Made by a program: the position numbers and the translations under genes
Notes under the pieces: model-generated
Databases searched by the model: none
What the model saw: only the letters and a program-made list of their open reading frames with translations
What the model was told of the DNA's origin: nothing
Assembly: GCA_947095585.1 (NCBI GenBank)
Contig: OX352761.1
Location: 63,130,882 to 63,194,881 of the forward strand
DNA from: Nephrocerus scutellatus
Taxonomy: Eukaryota; Arthropoda; Insecta; Diptera; Pipunculidae
DNA: 64,000 nucleotides
Reading direction: 5' to 3'
Part shown: positions 9,777-19,664 of the stretch, one piece after another
Position numbering within the stretch: the stretch's first letter is position 1
How the letters are laid out: each line of letters begins with the position of its first letter

Positions 9777-10112
9777 CATAAAAAAGGGCATACCTATAGC
9801 GATTGTTTTACAAGAAAAAATACTCCTTTCTGTAATAATTGCAAAATGAACAATCATGATATTCGTGATTGTGGCCGTTTAAAAGAACACATAAATGATT
9901 CAGACACAGGCAGCGGAATCCACACAAATAAAGCAAATCAGAACAGACCCAATTCTGGTACAATGCGAGTTTTTAATATTAGCAGAAAATGTGATTTTTG
10001 TAATTGCCGCGTTCATACACATTCGGAATGTCAGCTAGAGACCCGGTGGGAACAGAAAAATCAGGGAAACGATTCGCGGTCGAGCCGAACTTCCCGGGCT
10101 CGACAACATTAA
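9777..10112 (+). pseudogene. gag: Gag nucleocapsid end, element A
   Basis: An open frame from a TGA at 9774 contains two CCHC zinc knuckles, CNNCKMNNHDIRDC (from 9831) and CDFCNCRVHTHSEC (near 9990), both with C-X2-C-X4-H-X4-C spacing. These would bind element RNA during packaging. The capsid part upstream is absent. Confidence 0.7.
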
Positions 10113-10117
10113 ACAAA

Positions 10118-13100
10118 AATCTGAATTAAGGGAATTCTCAGCAACCACAAACGAACCCCTACAGTTAAGCTTCCATTAGATATAGGCCTAAACGGCAATG
10201 TAAAACTAGTAGTGGACACCGGCGCTGAGGTAAGCATTATCACCGAAAAAGTGATATCACCAGAAAGACAAATAAATAGGAAAAATACATGTACAATACA
10301 AACACCTTTCGGAACTGGAAATACTTTAGGGAGTTGCCAGGGTAATTTCAATTTGAATACTCAAATACCCTGCAATTTTCAAGTATTACGCAATATACCT
10401 GGGTTATCTGAAGACGGATTATTAGAATATGATTTCCTGTCACAAAATTGTGACGTAAAGGGACCTGAACGACTACTAAAGTTTCCTCGCACGGAAATTA
10501 ACACTGAAGAGTTCAGCGTCCCTCTGAATTACAATGACAGAAATCCGTGTCGCAAAAGGGCAGTCGAAGTGGGACCAACTACATACAAAGCGAGACCCGA
10601 AGAGAGTACAAAAACCGCTTGTAGCATATCCAAGGCTTCTTCTACACAAGAAGCTGGCTGCATAAGCTCAACGATGCGTATAGATAACAAAGTTCCAAAA
10701 ACAGCATCTAATAGCACAAATGATCAATTTAGGTCAGTGGAAATAGTGCTAAATCAACACATCAGAACACCTGCACGATCACAAACGGTCATCGCCGTTC
10801 CTATAGATTTAGAGGAAGAAATGCTCTGCCTATCACAAGAAATTGGCAATGGAGTGTTTCTGTCTAACAGCATATGCCACCAGGCCAAAAAGAGCTTTAA
10901 TAGGTGCAATAAATGTGACCACAAAGCCTGTAAAAGTCACTAATTTAACTTTACAACTAATCCCGGTAAGAGACTACATACTAGTACCCATGAAAACCGA
11001 GGACAAGCAAAGTAAAGCAAGCGAGGAAAAAAATTCTCATAACGATACTGACAAAAGAGAGAGCAAAACGCAAATTGCCTCAATTCAGCACATCAGATAT
11101 ATGTTCCCAGAGTTAGATCCTCTGGACGATCCACTTAAAATATCGCGCTCTAAACAGCTCGAACAAGAATTAAAAATAGAAAAAAATCTAAGCCCTGAGG
11201 AAAAAGGGGAAATTGTAGATCTGTGCAATGAGTAAAGTGATATCTTCCACTTAACCGGTGACGAACTAACATACACCACGGCCATATAGCCTGAAATACC
11301 GCTGGTGATAGATCAACCGCCGATCAACTTCCCGAGATACAGAAATAAGTTATCAATGATCAACTAAGGGAAATGTTTCAAAATGACATAGTCCAACCTA
11401 GTAAAAGCCCGTGGAACTCACCCCTTCTCGTAATTCCCAAAAAGGCGGGCCCAGATGGTTAAAAAAGGTGGAGAGTGGTGGTCGATTTTCGTAAGCTTAC
11501 AGATATTATGAGTTCACACGCATGCCGTTTGGACTAAAAGGAGCTCCAGCTACCTACTGGTCTGCAAGGACTTGAATGTTTAGTATATCTGGATGATATA
11601 GTCATCTACGGCAAAAATCTTAATGATCACAATGCCAAACTAAAAAAGGTTTTCGACAGATTAAGAGAACATAATCTCAAATTGCAGCCGGAAAAGTGCA
11701 AGTTCCTGCAAAAGGAAGTCGTTTATTTGGGACATATATGGAGAGAAAAAGGAGCACTTCCAGACCCCAGCAAAACAGCCTGCGTTCAAAACTTTCCTGT
11801 TCCTCGAACAATAAGACAAGTACAGCCTTTTTTTGGGGCTTGCTAATTACTACCGTAAATTTATCCCACAGTTTTCTGAAATAGGGCGACCACTGACCAA
11901 TCTCCTCCGAAAATACGTAAAGTTTACATGGACAGAAAAATGTCAAACGCATTTCATCAAATCAAACAATGTTTAGTCTCACCTCCTCTTCTGATTTATC
12001 CCGATGTAACCCAACATTTTAACCTCACAACTGACGCAAGCGGCAAAGAAATCGGAGCTGTACTTTCACAAGGAGACGTTGGTAAAGACCAACCCATTGC
12101 TTACGCTAGTCGTACTCTGAATAAAGCCGAACGCAATTACTCAATAATAGAAAAAGAGTTGTTAGCCATTGTATGGGCTACCAAAAATTTTCGATGTTAC
12201 CTTCAAGGGCGACAATTTACGGTCACACTGATCACAAGCCGTTAAATGGAAGTTTTAATGTCAAAGCCCCTACAACTCGACTCGTACGTTTCCACCAAAA
12301 GTTGTCTGAATTTGGTTATAGAATTGAGTACAAGCCAGGCAAATTCAATACCAATACCGACGCTCTCAGTCGAATTCCTTACGAGAGTGTACAAAAGAAC
12401 ACACCAACAATCAAGACACTCGAAAACAAATAATTCGAGAATGAGTCTAAAGTCTTTTTAATGTAATGCTGTTACAAGGTTACAAGCCCAGCATCCCAAA
12501 TCAGCAAGTGAGAAAAGACTATCAGAAAAAGGATACGAAAAAGAAATAATTAAAGAACTCCCGGACAGTTTAGAAAGTCAATCACAAACTGATATACAAA
12601 TAAATAGTAAAACCAATATAGAGGAAATCACTAAACCCGAGGAAATTAAAACAATATTAAAAGATTATCATGACTCCCCTTTCGGTGGTCATCAGGGAGT
12701 GATAAAAACATACAAAAGAATTCGTAAAAAGTATTGTTGGCGACACATGCTCAAAGATATTAAGAAATATATTAAACGGTGTAAAAAATGCCAATCCTTT
12801 CGAATGCCAATGGTCATCATAGATATCACCGAAAAACCTTTTGATAAAGTGTAACTAGATATTGTAGGACCTTTGGAGCAATCTTTTTCCGAAAACCTGT
12901 ACATATTAACCTTCCAGGATAATCTAACAAAATTCTTTGATTGCTATGCCATACCAAATGCAGAGGCTCAAACAGTAGCTCAAGTAGTCTTCAACCAAAT
13001 ATTTACACGGTACGGTATTCCCAAGAAGATAGTAACAGACCAGGGGACTAATTTCCTTAGTGCCCTTTTTAAAAGGCTGTGTAAGTTGTTAAAAATAAAG

Positions 13101-13660
13101 AAATTGCAAACATCAGCGTACCACCCACAGTCAAATGGGGCTTTGGAACGAGCCCATCGGCCACTGGTAAAATACGTACGTACTAGAGTCGACGAAAATC
13201 CTAAATACTGGGATCAATATCTAAGAACGGCCGCATTTGTTTACAAAAATAGTGTTCATGACAGCACCAAATTAACGCCAATGGATTGCCTTTATGGTTT
13301 CTCACCTGAGATACCATCTAACTTAAAACGAGAACCTGAACCTGAACCTCTTTATAACCACGAGAGTTATTACCACATGTTGAGATATAAACTTCAAAAA
13401 ACATATTCAATAGCGAAACGTAATTTACTAGCCAGCAAACATAGGTCAAAAGGTTATTATGATAAAATGGTAAGACCACATACTTTTCATGTAGGAGATA
13501 AGGTGCTCATTAAAAGTTAAATTGTAAGGGCAATTAGCACCTATTTTGAGGGGACCTTATTCTGTTACGGCAGTTAAAGGACCCGTTAACACAACTATCA
13601 AGTTAGGTAGAAAACAAATAGTAGTACATAACAACCGTTTAAAGCCTTACTATGAATAAC
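10118..13660 (+). pseudogene. pol: Pol of element A, broken
   Basis: The aspartic protease has VDTGAEVSII near 10212. A linker and RT follow, with SPWNSPLLVIPKK near 11420 and VYLDDIVIYG near 11590. RNase H has TTDASGKEIGAVLSQG near 12030 and an ADALSR-type end near 12360. The integrase has LDIVGPL (12857), VTDQGTNF (near 13030), NGALERAHR (near 13140) and a C-terminal DKVLIKS end. Breaks include stops at 11235, near 11288 and 11460, an RT deletion around 11505-11515 that removes the first catalytic-Asp segment, further loss near 11550, frameshifts in RNase H and a stop before LDIVGP. The integrase core is the best preserved part, open from about 12873 to 13520. Confidence 0.8.
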
Positions 13661-13702
13661 ATAACCCCACTACAATGTTCGTAACATTAAACTTAGGTTA
13701 CT

Positions 13703-13975
13703 AATTTTATTTTCATCTCTATATCCAGTCTGCTAATAATAGGGCTAATCGCATATATTGTGGTTAAAACTTTCCCCATACTTCTAAAAAACCTGATGGG
13801 TAAGATAATGCTTGCAGAAAATGTAGAAATGCAAACTATAGAAATCTCTTCCAATATTTCGGAACTTCGTGAAATCTCACCTTCACGTCTTAGTCAATTG
13901 GATAGCAAACCTAAAAGCCAACTAACTCAATCACCGACACTGTCAAAAACTGCCTCAATACGTTTAGTAGGGTAA
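13703..13975 (+). pseudogene. env: Likely Env C-terminal remnant (membrane anchor plus tail), element A
   Basis: Right after pol, an open frame encodes a hydrophobic segment (about 20 residues rich in Ile, Leu, Ser) followed by a polar tail of about 65 residues. The same layout occurs at the env end of errantivirus C at 35150-35330. The bulk of env is missing. The identification is inference from position and the membrane segment; a random hydrophobic ORF is the alternative. Confidence 0.4.
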
Positions 13976-14871
13976 ATAATATAAAATAATGTAAGTTTTA
14001 ATATAGCAAGATATGTCAAAATGTTGTTTAGTAAAAAATAATTTCAAATAAATCACGTAAAAACAACAATTTTCCTAATAATAAAAAAAATACATGTTAA
14101 TAAGTACATATTATTGAATATTCTTATGTAAAAACAAAAAAAAACCATACATATTACATATATCGTTACTATTTAAGTAAGTAAAAAAAAATAAAAAAAA
14201 TTACTAGATTTTACAAACAAGCTGAATCAAATTACCTGTCTCAAAAAATAAATATAAAATTGCAAATGAACAAATACAGTAAAAGTGGTACCCAAAGATG
14301 ATAACAATATCGCCTGTAATAAAATTAAAACAACAAAGGCAGAAGACATATATTTAACATATATCGTAAAAAACAAACAAAATCAAAAAAAATAAGCATT
14401 ACTAGATGCGTTTAAATTAACAAAAAAATCAGTAAGCAAAACTGAATAAAATTTAAATAACTGTCTCAATAAAAAAAAATAACAAGAAAATTGCATGAAA
14501 AAATAACAGACATAGCGGTACCTAAAGAGGACACCAATACCGCCTGCATTAATTAAAATAGATAAAAACAAAAACAGAAGACATATATCTTGCATATCGT
14601 TAAAATAATCTACACAAAAGCACAAAACGAAAATAATTTTCTTGTATTTTACAAAAAAAATATATATAAGTATATTGTATGAATTTAAAATAATATAAAT
14701 AATAAATATACATATATCTTTTATATGTGTATCATTAGTATAAGAATTACAAAAAAAAGAGAATTTTTGTATCTACTCAAACAAAAAAAAACAAAACAAT
14801 AACTTATTTGCTTAAAAAAATAATCTAAGACCTTGACAATTATTCCTCTTCCAAGAATAATCCTCTTATCT
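13976..14871. other. AT-rich non-coding part of element A
   Basis: Very A/T-rich, with long A runs and no coding potential. It contains the imperfect tandem repeat listed separately and probably represents 3' untranslated sequence between env and LTR. Confidence 0.5.
14147..14605 (+). repeat. Imperfect ~235-bp tandem repeat (2 copies) in element A
   Basis: Shared blocks in order are TTACTAGAT, CTGTCTCA, AATTGCA, GGTACC(C/T)AAAGA, CGCCTG, AGAAGACATATAT and CATATATCGT. AGAAGACATA occurs at 14341 and 14576, an offset of 235. Copies are diverged by substitutions and indels. Confidence 0.65.
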
Positions 14872-14978
14872 AAAGAAGGGAGGAATTGTTACATAAAAAT
14901 CTCCCTAATCTAAATTATCAAATACACAGAATAACCAAATAATGAAATGTAGTTCACATGCTTTAAAGAAGGGAGGAA
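14872..14978 (+). other. Two polypurine-tract-like copies of element A
   Basis: AAAGAAGGGAGGAATTGTTACAT at 14872 and AAAGAAGGGAGGAATAGTTACAT at 14965 share about 37 bp including the following CTCCC. The second immediately precedes the LTR start AGTTACATAG at 14980. Confidence 0.65.
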
Positions 14979-14979
14979 T

Positions 14980-15345
14980 AGTTACATAGAAACCTCCCGT
15001 ATACAATATACCGAGGCATACACACAAGTGTATAGCCACACAATTAGGATGCATTCCCACGCATTAGACCAAAATAAATTACACAAGTCGCCTAAAAAAA
15101 CAAATTACAAAGGGATCGGTAGATAACGACACAGACAGTTCATAGGCGACAACGTAATTCATATAGGAGAAGTAGGACATTTGCATTGTGCCCTATTCTA
15201 ATGAATTCCAAGTACACATAATGTAAAATATTTCATGTGCACTTATGCCGATGCAACCTTTATGTAAATAAGATATTCCTATATTTTTTAGTTGTAAGAA
15301 ATAGTATAAAAGGAGAAGATTTTTATAAAATAAACCAGATTACTT
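14980..15345 (+). repeat. 3' LTR of element A
   Basis: It starts AGTTACATAG after the polypurine tract and holds TATAAAAGG at 15305 and AATAAA at 15329. The right end is not sharp because no second LTR copy is in the window; 15345 is an estimate. Confidence 0.55.
15305..15334 (+). promoter_or_regulatory. TATA box and polyadenylation signal of LTR A
   Basis: TATAAAA at 15305-15311 and AATAAA at 15329-15334. Such close spacing implies a very short R region, as in several insect errantiviruses. Confidence 0.45.
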
Positions 15346-15377
15346 TTCAACCTAAAAACTGAAGGTTTTCTTACTAC

Positions 15378-15530
15378 TACAAACTTGTATGACCTGCAGA
15401 AAAAGACATTGGAAGAGAGTAAACGCCATAATCAAGAAATTGAAGGACTGAGGATGATAGAAATCAAAGAAAAGCTCGACTTTGAAAAAGGATGATTGAA
15501 ATTGAAGAAGCCAAACTGTAATATAAATGA
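15378..15530 (+). pseudogene. Coiled-coil end of a Myb/SANT-like transposon protein (tentative)
   Basis: The plus strand reads as a charged helix (LYDLQKKTLEESKRHNQEIE and onward), with a frameshift near 15490 leading to an EIEEAKL-stop end. PIF/Harbinger elements usually encode a Myb-like partner protein with such a C-terminal coiled coil, and a Harbinger-like transposase fragment lies next to it in opposite orientation. This is inference from composition and context. Confidence 0.3.
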
Positions 15531-15559
15531 ATGTTTGTTGGTTGAGCAATTATTTCGAC

Positions 15560-15925
15560 ATGAATTCCGTCTATGCAGTATTACTGGTATACTTGGTATT
15601 TTATGGTTTCTACAAAAATTTAAAATAATTTTTCTTTTTTCATCTTCACTCATCTGCATCCTGATCCACATCGGGCACATTTTGCTCCCAAAAATATTCA
15701 AAACACTTAAAAAGGTCTTCCGAAAACGAAGTTTGAGTTAGCCCAACTTCATAATATTTTCCAACACCTGTCCTCAATAGCCACCTTCGACAAAGAAACG
15801 CAAGCACGCGCTTAGCTTAACAGGATGAATAGCGAAGAATTTCTTACCTTGCAACAAGGAATTAGAAAGCTTATTCAACAAATGTTTCAACTGTGGCTTA
15901 TTCACTTGGTTCAGTACAATGTTTC
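15560..15925 (-). pseudogene. PIF/Harbinger-like transposase fragment
   Basis: On the minus strand, from 15925 down, residues resemble the HARBI1 N-terminal half: a helix with KPQLKHLLNKLSNSLLQGKK, then LSACLRFFVEGGY before a stop, then shifted frames with GLTQTSFSEDLFKCF and SEDEKRKIILNFCRNHKIPS. The last matches the stretch just before the first catalytic Asp of this DDE family. At least two frameshifts are present and the DDE core is missing. The family call rests on pattern memory only. Confidence 0.5.
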
Positions 15926-16027
15926 TACGTTACAGTGGATACAAATATTTCTAGTTTAACCGCACAATAATTATGTGCATTGTGCTTAGCATTATAAAAG
16001 TGCAAATCCCTTGAACGTGTGTACATT

Positions 16028-16100
16028 AATAATATTTGGACCATTGTGGTCCAAGGTCCAGCTTCTCACAACCCTTTGGCATACTTAGGGTTAGTGCCGT
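16028..16100 (-). pseudogene. 3'-end scrap of the CR1-like LINE
   Basis: AATATTTGGACCATTGTGGTCCAAGG and CTTCTCACAACC match the 3' end of the LINE at 29085-29150 (same blocks with a few changes), in the same minus orientation, including the ATTATT-type tail. Confidence 0.55.
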
Positions 16101-16236
16101 TTAACCTGACGAGCGGGTAGTAGGCCACCATATCTTTTTGATGTGTTCCTCACTCATATCCGCGTTTGACTCAATTCCTGTGATGAGTAGTATCTGATTT
16201 TGTGATTTGTGAGAATTTCCGACATTACGTCGAAAC

Positions 16237-16242
<6 letters not shown>

Positions 16243-16267
<25 letters not shown>
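16243..16267. repeat. (TA)n microsatellite
   Basis: Uninterrupted alternating TA of about 25 bases directly left of the CR1-like RT fragment. Confidence 0.95.
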
Positions 16268-16269
<2 letters not shown>

Positions 16270-16273
<4 letters not shown>

Positions 16274-16530
16274 TGTTATATGATCCCAGATTTGGAAATT
16301 TTGTATTCAAGCTTAGGGTCTTCAGCGAAAGGATTAATTGGATTAGAAGTAGCGGATATGAGATCATTAATGATAATGAGAAAGAGTGTCAGAGACAAAA
16401 CAGCGCCTTGGGGAACACCAGCGTTTATGAGGTGAACATTGGATTTGAAACCGTCTAACACGACCTGAAAGGTAGTTACGACTCGAGCAGGGCCTTACCA
16501 ATTCCATAGGAATTCATTTTCGACAAAAGA
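16270..16530 (-). pseudogene. RT fragment of CR1-like LINE
   Basis: Minus-strand translation gives VLDGFKSNVHLINAGVPQGA, then TLFLIIINDLI and FAEDPKL in place of the RT ADD box, so the catalytic pair is damaged. Upstream, a MNSYGIGKALLES stretch aligns with the corresponding region of the LINE at 29800. It is a short dead fragment of the same family. Confidence 0.7.
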
Positions 16531-17842
16531 GCTGGATGCCAAACTGTCAAATACTTTATATTTCCAAGGCTAGTGCCACTTTTCAATGTGATATGCAACA
16601 CCTGTAGAACGTTGCATTCGAAAACCATAATGGTCGGTACGAATTTTGGTCGCAAATGTGAAAAAATCACCTGAACTTGAGATGTCAGTTCGTTCACTTA
16701 TGATTTCCTGCGATAAATTTTTTTAACGCGGTCGCACCCTTATAATTGTAAGGGATCACACTAGCGACCACATAAATAAAATGCCTAAAAGCGTACAACG
16801 TTTTCGACCCTACTTCGACTCTAGTGCCTTACAAAGTGTAAAATAAAAGAATACAAAAAATCAATGATATCCATTCTTTAATAGCACACTTGGTGCATGA
16901 AGATAAAAGAATATAAAAATCCTTAATATGCATTCTTTAATAGCGAGTGTGCTATGATATGCTATGTGATATGCATGAGAACAAAAAAATAAACAACCTT
17001 TCTAATACCATAATATATGACCAGCGCTCGTTCGCCTATGACAATTAATATGCAACCTAAGCATCATGGGCAAACGAGCGCTGATCGCTTAGAACGTTAA
17101 TTATCTTTTCCATGCATTGAGCTGAGTAAGCGGCGCATGGAAATTCCAATGTACTAATGAGGTCGTTGGCTTGTGGAAATAAATATGTCAAGTTCATATA
17201 TTACGTAAAATATGAATATCGATGAGTAGGCATTCCAGAGTCGATGTATGGTCGAAAATTATTATTTTTTATATTTATTTTTGTATAAAAGAAAGGAAAA
17301 TTTACTGAATAAAATCACTTTTTAAGTTTAGCTTCAAACTAAAACATTGAGTTTTTAATTTTAAAAGTCTACGAAACCATTCGATATTCTGACGCCCTAG
17401 AGAGCTCCGGCTTTTGGGTTCACGTTTATATGGCAACACGCCTGATGAGTCAGATATCGAAACTGGTAAATTAATGCAATATTGGGAAAGTAACCCACCA
17501 ATATTACATAGCGATCCTGCCAGGAGTCTTATTTTCTTATAAAAATAAATGAGAAAAAAAAGAAGATAAAAATTTTCTTTTGAAAATCCTGCATAAATCC
17601 TGCCAGTCTTCTATTTTTTTTTTCATATAAAAGAAAAAATGAAAATTTTTCTTTTGAAAAATAGGCCAGAATAAATATTTTTCATCTTCGCTGGTTAATA
17701 CAACTACGAATATTTTTTTTTAATGTCAGACCAAAAACGGCAGCAGCAATTGGATTTAGCAGCGCGCTACATCCAAGAAGCAGAAGCTCTGCTCCACATA
17801 GAAGTTCCTCTGGAGCAACAGAAAGCGGGACCAAAGCCCCTT
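16531..17842. other. Unassigned AT-rich sequence with small repeats
   Basis: No coding region recognised. It holds a direct repeat at 16841-16885/16901-16944 (ATAAAAGAATA and ATTCTTTAATAGC), a long hairpin at 17022-17083, and a direct repeat at 17514-17586/17597-17660 (ATCCTGCCAG to TTCTTTTGAAAA). It is probably decayed mobile sequence. Confidence 0.5.
17022..17083. repeat. 15-bp inverted repeat (hairpin)
   Basis: CAGCGCTCGTTCGCC at 17022-17036 pairs with GGCAAACGAGCGCTG at 17069-17083 with one mismatch and a 32-base loop. It is GC-rich in an AT-rich setting. Confidence 0.8.
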
Positions 17843-18490
17843 TCAATAGAAGAGTGTATTTTTAAGGCGTGTCCATTTCTCTTCTACGCCTGACATCTCA
17901 GCTCCAGGACTTACTCTCCCTGCATTAAGGGCGAGTCCAATCGCTTGACCGTAGTTGTTTCTGGTCTCTTCGTTGCGAAGGGCAGCCATGTTGACTCGAA
18001 TCGGATTTGCGGATGCAGTCTTTCGTGATGATGCATTCCGCGCTCGGAGCACTATACCAACAAGATAGTGGTCCGAGTCGACGTTAGCACCTCGGTACGT
18101 TCGTACCGTCATAAGGTTCGGGTTGTGGCGGCGGTCTATCAACACGTGGTCTATCTGGTTGCGAGTGGCTCCATCAGGAGATACCCAGGTGGCTTTGTGA
18201 ATATTTTTACGCGCAAACCTTGTACTCGCAACGACCAAGTTATTGCTTGCTGCCATCTCTATGACTCGCTGTCCATTGTCATTAGTGATCTCGTGTAACC
18301 TATGGATGCCAATGTCCTACCTGAATACAGGCTCCCTACCTATTTTAGCATCCATATCCCCCAGAATAATTTTTACATCATACTAAGAGCAGACATGGAG
18401 TTCCCGTTCGACTGATTCAAAGAATTCCTCTTTAGGTTCATGAACGTTTATGAGGCTTGTGTTTTTAAATTTGCCCCGCACGCGAAGGGT
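17843..18490 (-). pseudogene. RTE-like LINE endonuclease fragment
   Basis: Minus-strand translation shows the AP-endonuclease end found in RTE-type elements and their domesticated-looking relatives: GDMDAKIGREPVFR, then HEITNDNGQRVIEMAASNN, TWVSPDGATRNQIDHVLID and VDSDHYLVGI (catalytic SDH box). The open part is 17843-18256; a stop follows PVFR near 18320. The RT half is absent. It would nick target DNA for retrotransposition if intact. Confidence 0.7.
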
Positions 18491-18491
18491 G

Positions 18492-19195
18492 CAATGATTA
18501 GAATTTTTAAGAAAATCGGGCTTATTTTTAAAAAAAAACCCTCGGACTTCAGAGCCCATTCATTCCAAAAATTTTACAAAAAGTTTTGTACATCGAAGAT
18601 ACACATGTTTGAAATTTGAGGAAAATCGGGCTAGTTTTTAAAAAAATTATAAAAGCACCCCTCGGCCTCAGGTCCCTTCGCTCAAAAATTTTACAAAAAG
18701 TTTTGTCCATCGGGCTAATTTTTAAAAATATATATATAACACCCCCCCAGGGTCTCAGGGCCCATTACTCCAAACATTTTACAAATGTTTTGTCCATCGG
18801 AGATACACATATGTTTTAAATTTGAAGAAAATCGGGCTAATTTTTAAAAATGTATATGGGCACACCTCTGGCCTCAGGGCCCATTCGCTCAAAAAATGTC
18901 AAAAAAGTTTTGTCCATCGGAGATACACATGTGTATAAATTTTTAAGAAAATCGAGTTAATTTTTATTTAAAATTTGTATTATCGGGCACTGGGGCCCGA
19001 TATTTAGAAGAAAATCGGGTTAAATTTTAAAACAGCCCCTCCCTTCTAAATTTGTAAAAAAAAATTATTTTGTGTACAAATTTAAAGAAAATTTTTATAA
19101 TAAAATTTATATGGGTGCCTCCGATCACCTCAAAATTTTTACAAAAAGTGTTGTCAATCGGAGATACATATGTGTATAAAATTTGAAGAAAATCG
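18492..19195. repeat. Composite repeat family, copy 1 (about 115-bp subunits)
   Basis: About six degenerate units share GAAAATCGGGCTAATTTTTA, CCTCAGGGCCCATTC, CAAAAATTTTACAAAAAGT and TTTTGTCCATCGGAGATACA. The same units recur at 23728, 27281 and 28040. No protein is encoded. The right end runs into TTAGG-like repeats of the next LINE. Confidence 0.85.
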
Positions 19196-19464
19196 GGTAG
19201 GTAGGTTAGATTAGGTTAGTTTGCGGTGGCAGCTAATGCTCACTTAGACCATTCGCGGTGCTTTGTGTTACCACAGGATCTTATACCTTTCCCCTTTTCA
19301 AAAGATCCATTCAGAACTCTTAATGAATCGTAGTATATCTCGCACTTTGCCGTTTTCGAGATCTGATAGGTTATTCATTATTCGCTACCCAAGTGTTTGT
19401 GCCTTCTGTGCATTAGTGCCGGACATGAGCAAAGAAGATGCTCTATGGTCTCTTCCTCATACTC
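19196..19464 (-). pseudogene. 3' end of RNase H-bearing LINE (cut by assembly gap)
   Basis: Nearly identical to 33093-33350, where it forms the end of an ORF2 with RNase H. Starts at TAGGTAGGTTAGATTAGGTTAG, which on the minus strand is the 3' tail of the element. The upstream part is lost in the N gap at 19465. Confidence 0.75.
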
Positions 19465-19664
19465 NNNNNNNNNNNNNNNNNNNNNNNNNNNNNNNNNNNN
19501 NNNNNNNNNNNNNNNNNNNNNNNNNNNNNNNNNNNNNNNNNNNNNNNNNNNNNNNNNNNNNNNNNNNNNNNNNNNNNNNNNNNNNNNNNNNNNNNNNNNN
19601 NNNNNNNNNNNNNNNNNNNNNNNNNNNNNNNNNNNNNNNNNNNNNNNNNNNNNNNNNNNNNNNN
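19465..19664. other. Assembly gap (200 N)
   Basis: Exactly 200 N, the size often used as a placeholder, so the true distance is unknown. ORFs running through it are meaningless. Confidence 1.

Larger units (their letters stand above)
9724..15345 (+). mobile_element. Decayed errantivirus-like Ty3/gypsy element A
   Basis: Plus-strand remnants of gag, pol and an env tail, AT-rich spacer, polypurine tracts and a 3' LTR. The 5' LTR and most of gag are missing where the Osvaldo-like LTR abuts. The AGTTAC LTR start and the GGGAGGA tract are typical of insect errantiviruses. Many stops and deletions show old inactivation. Confidence 0.75.
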
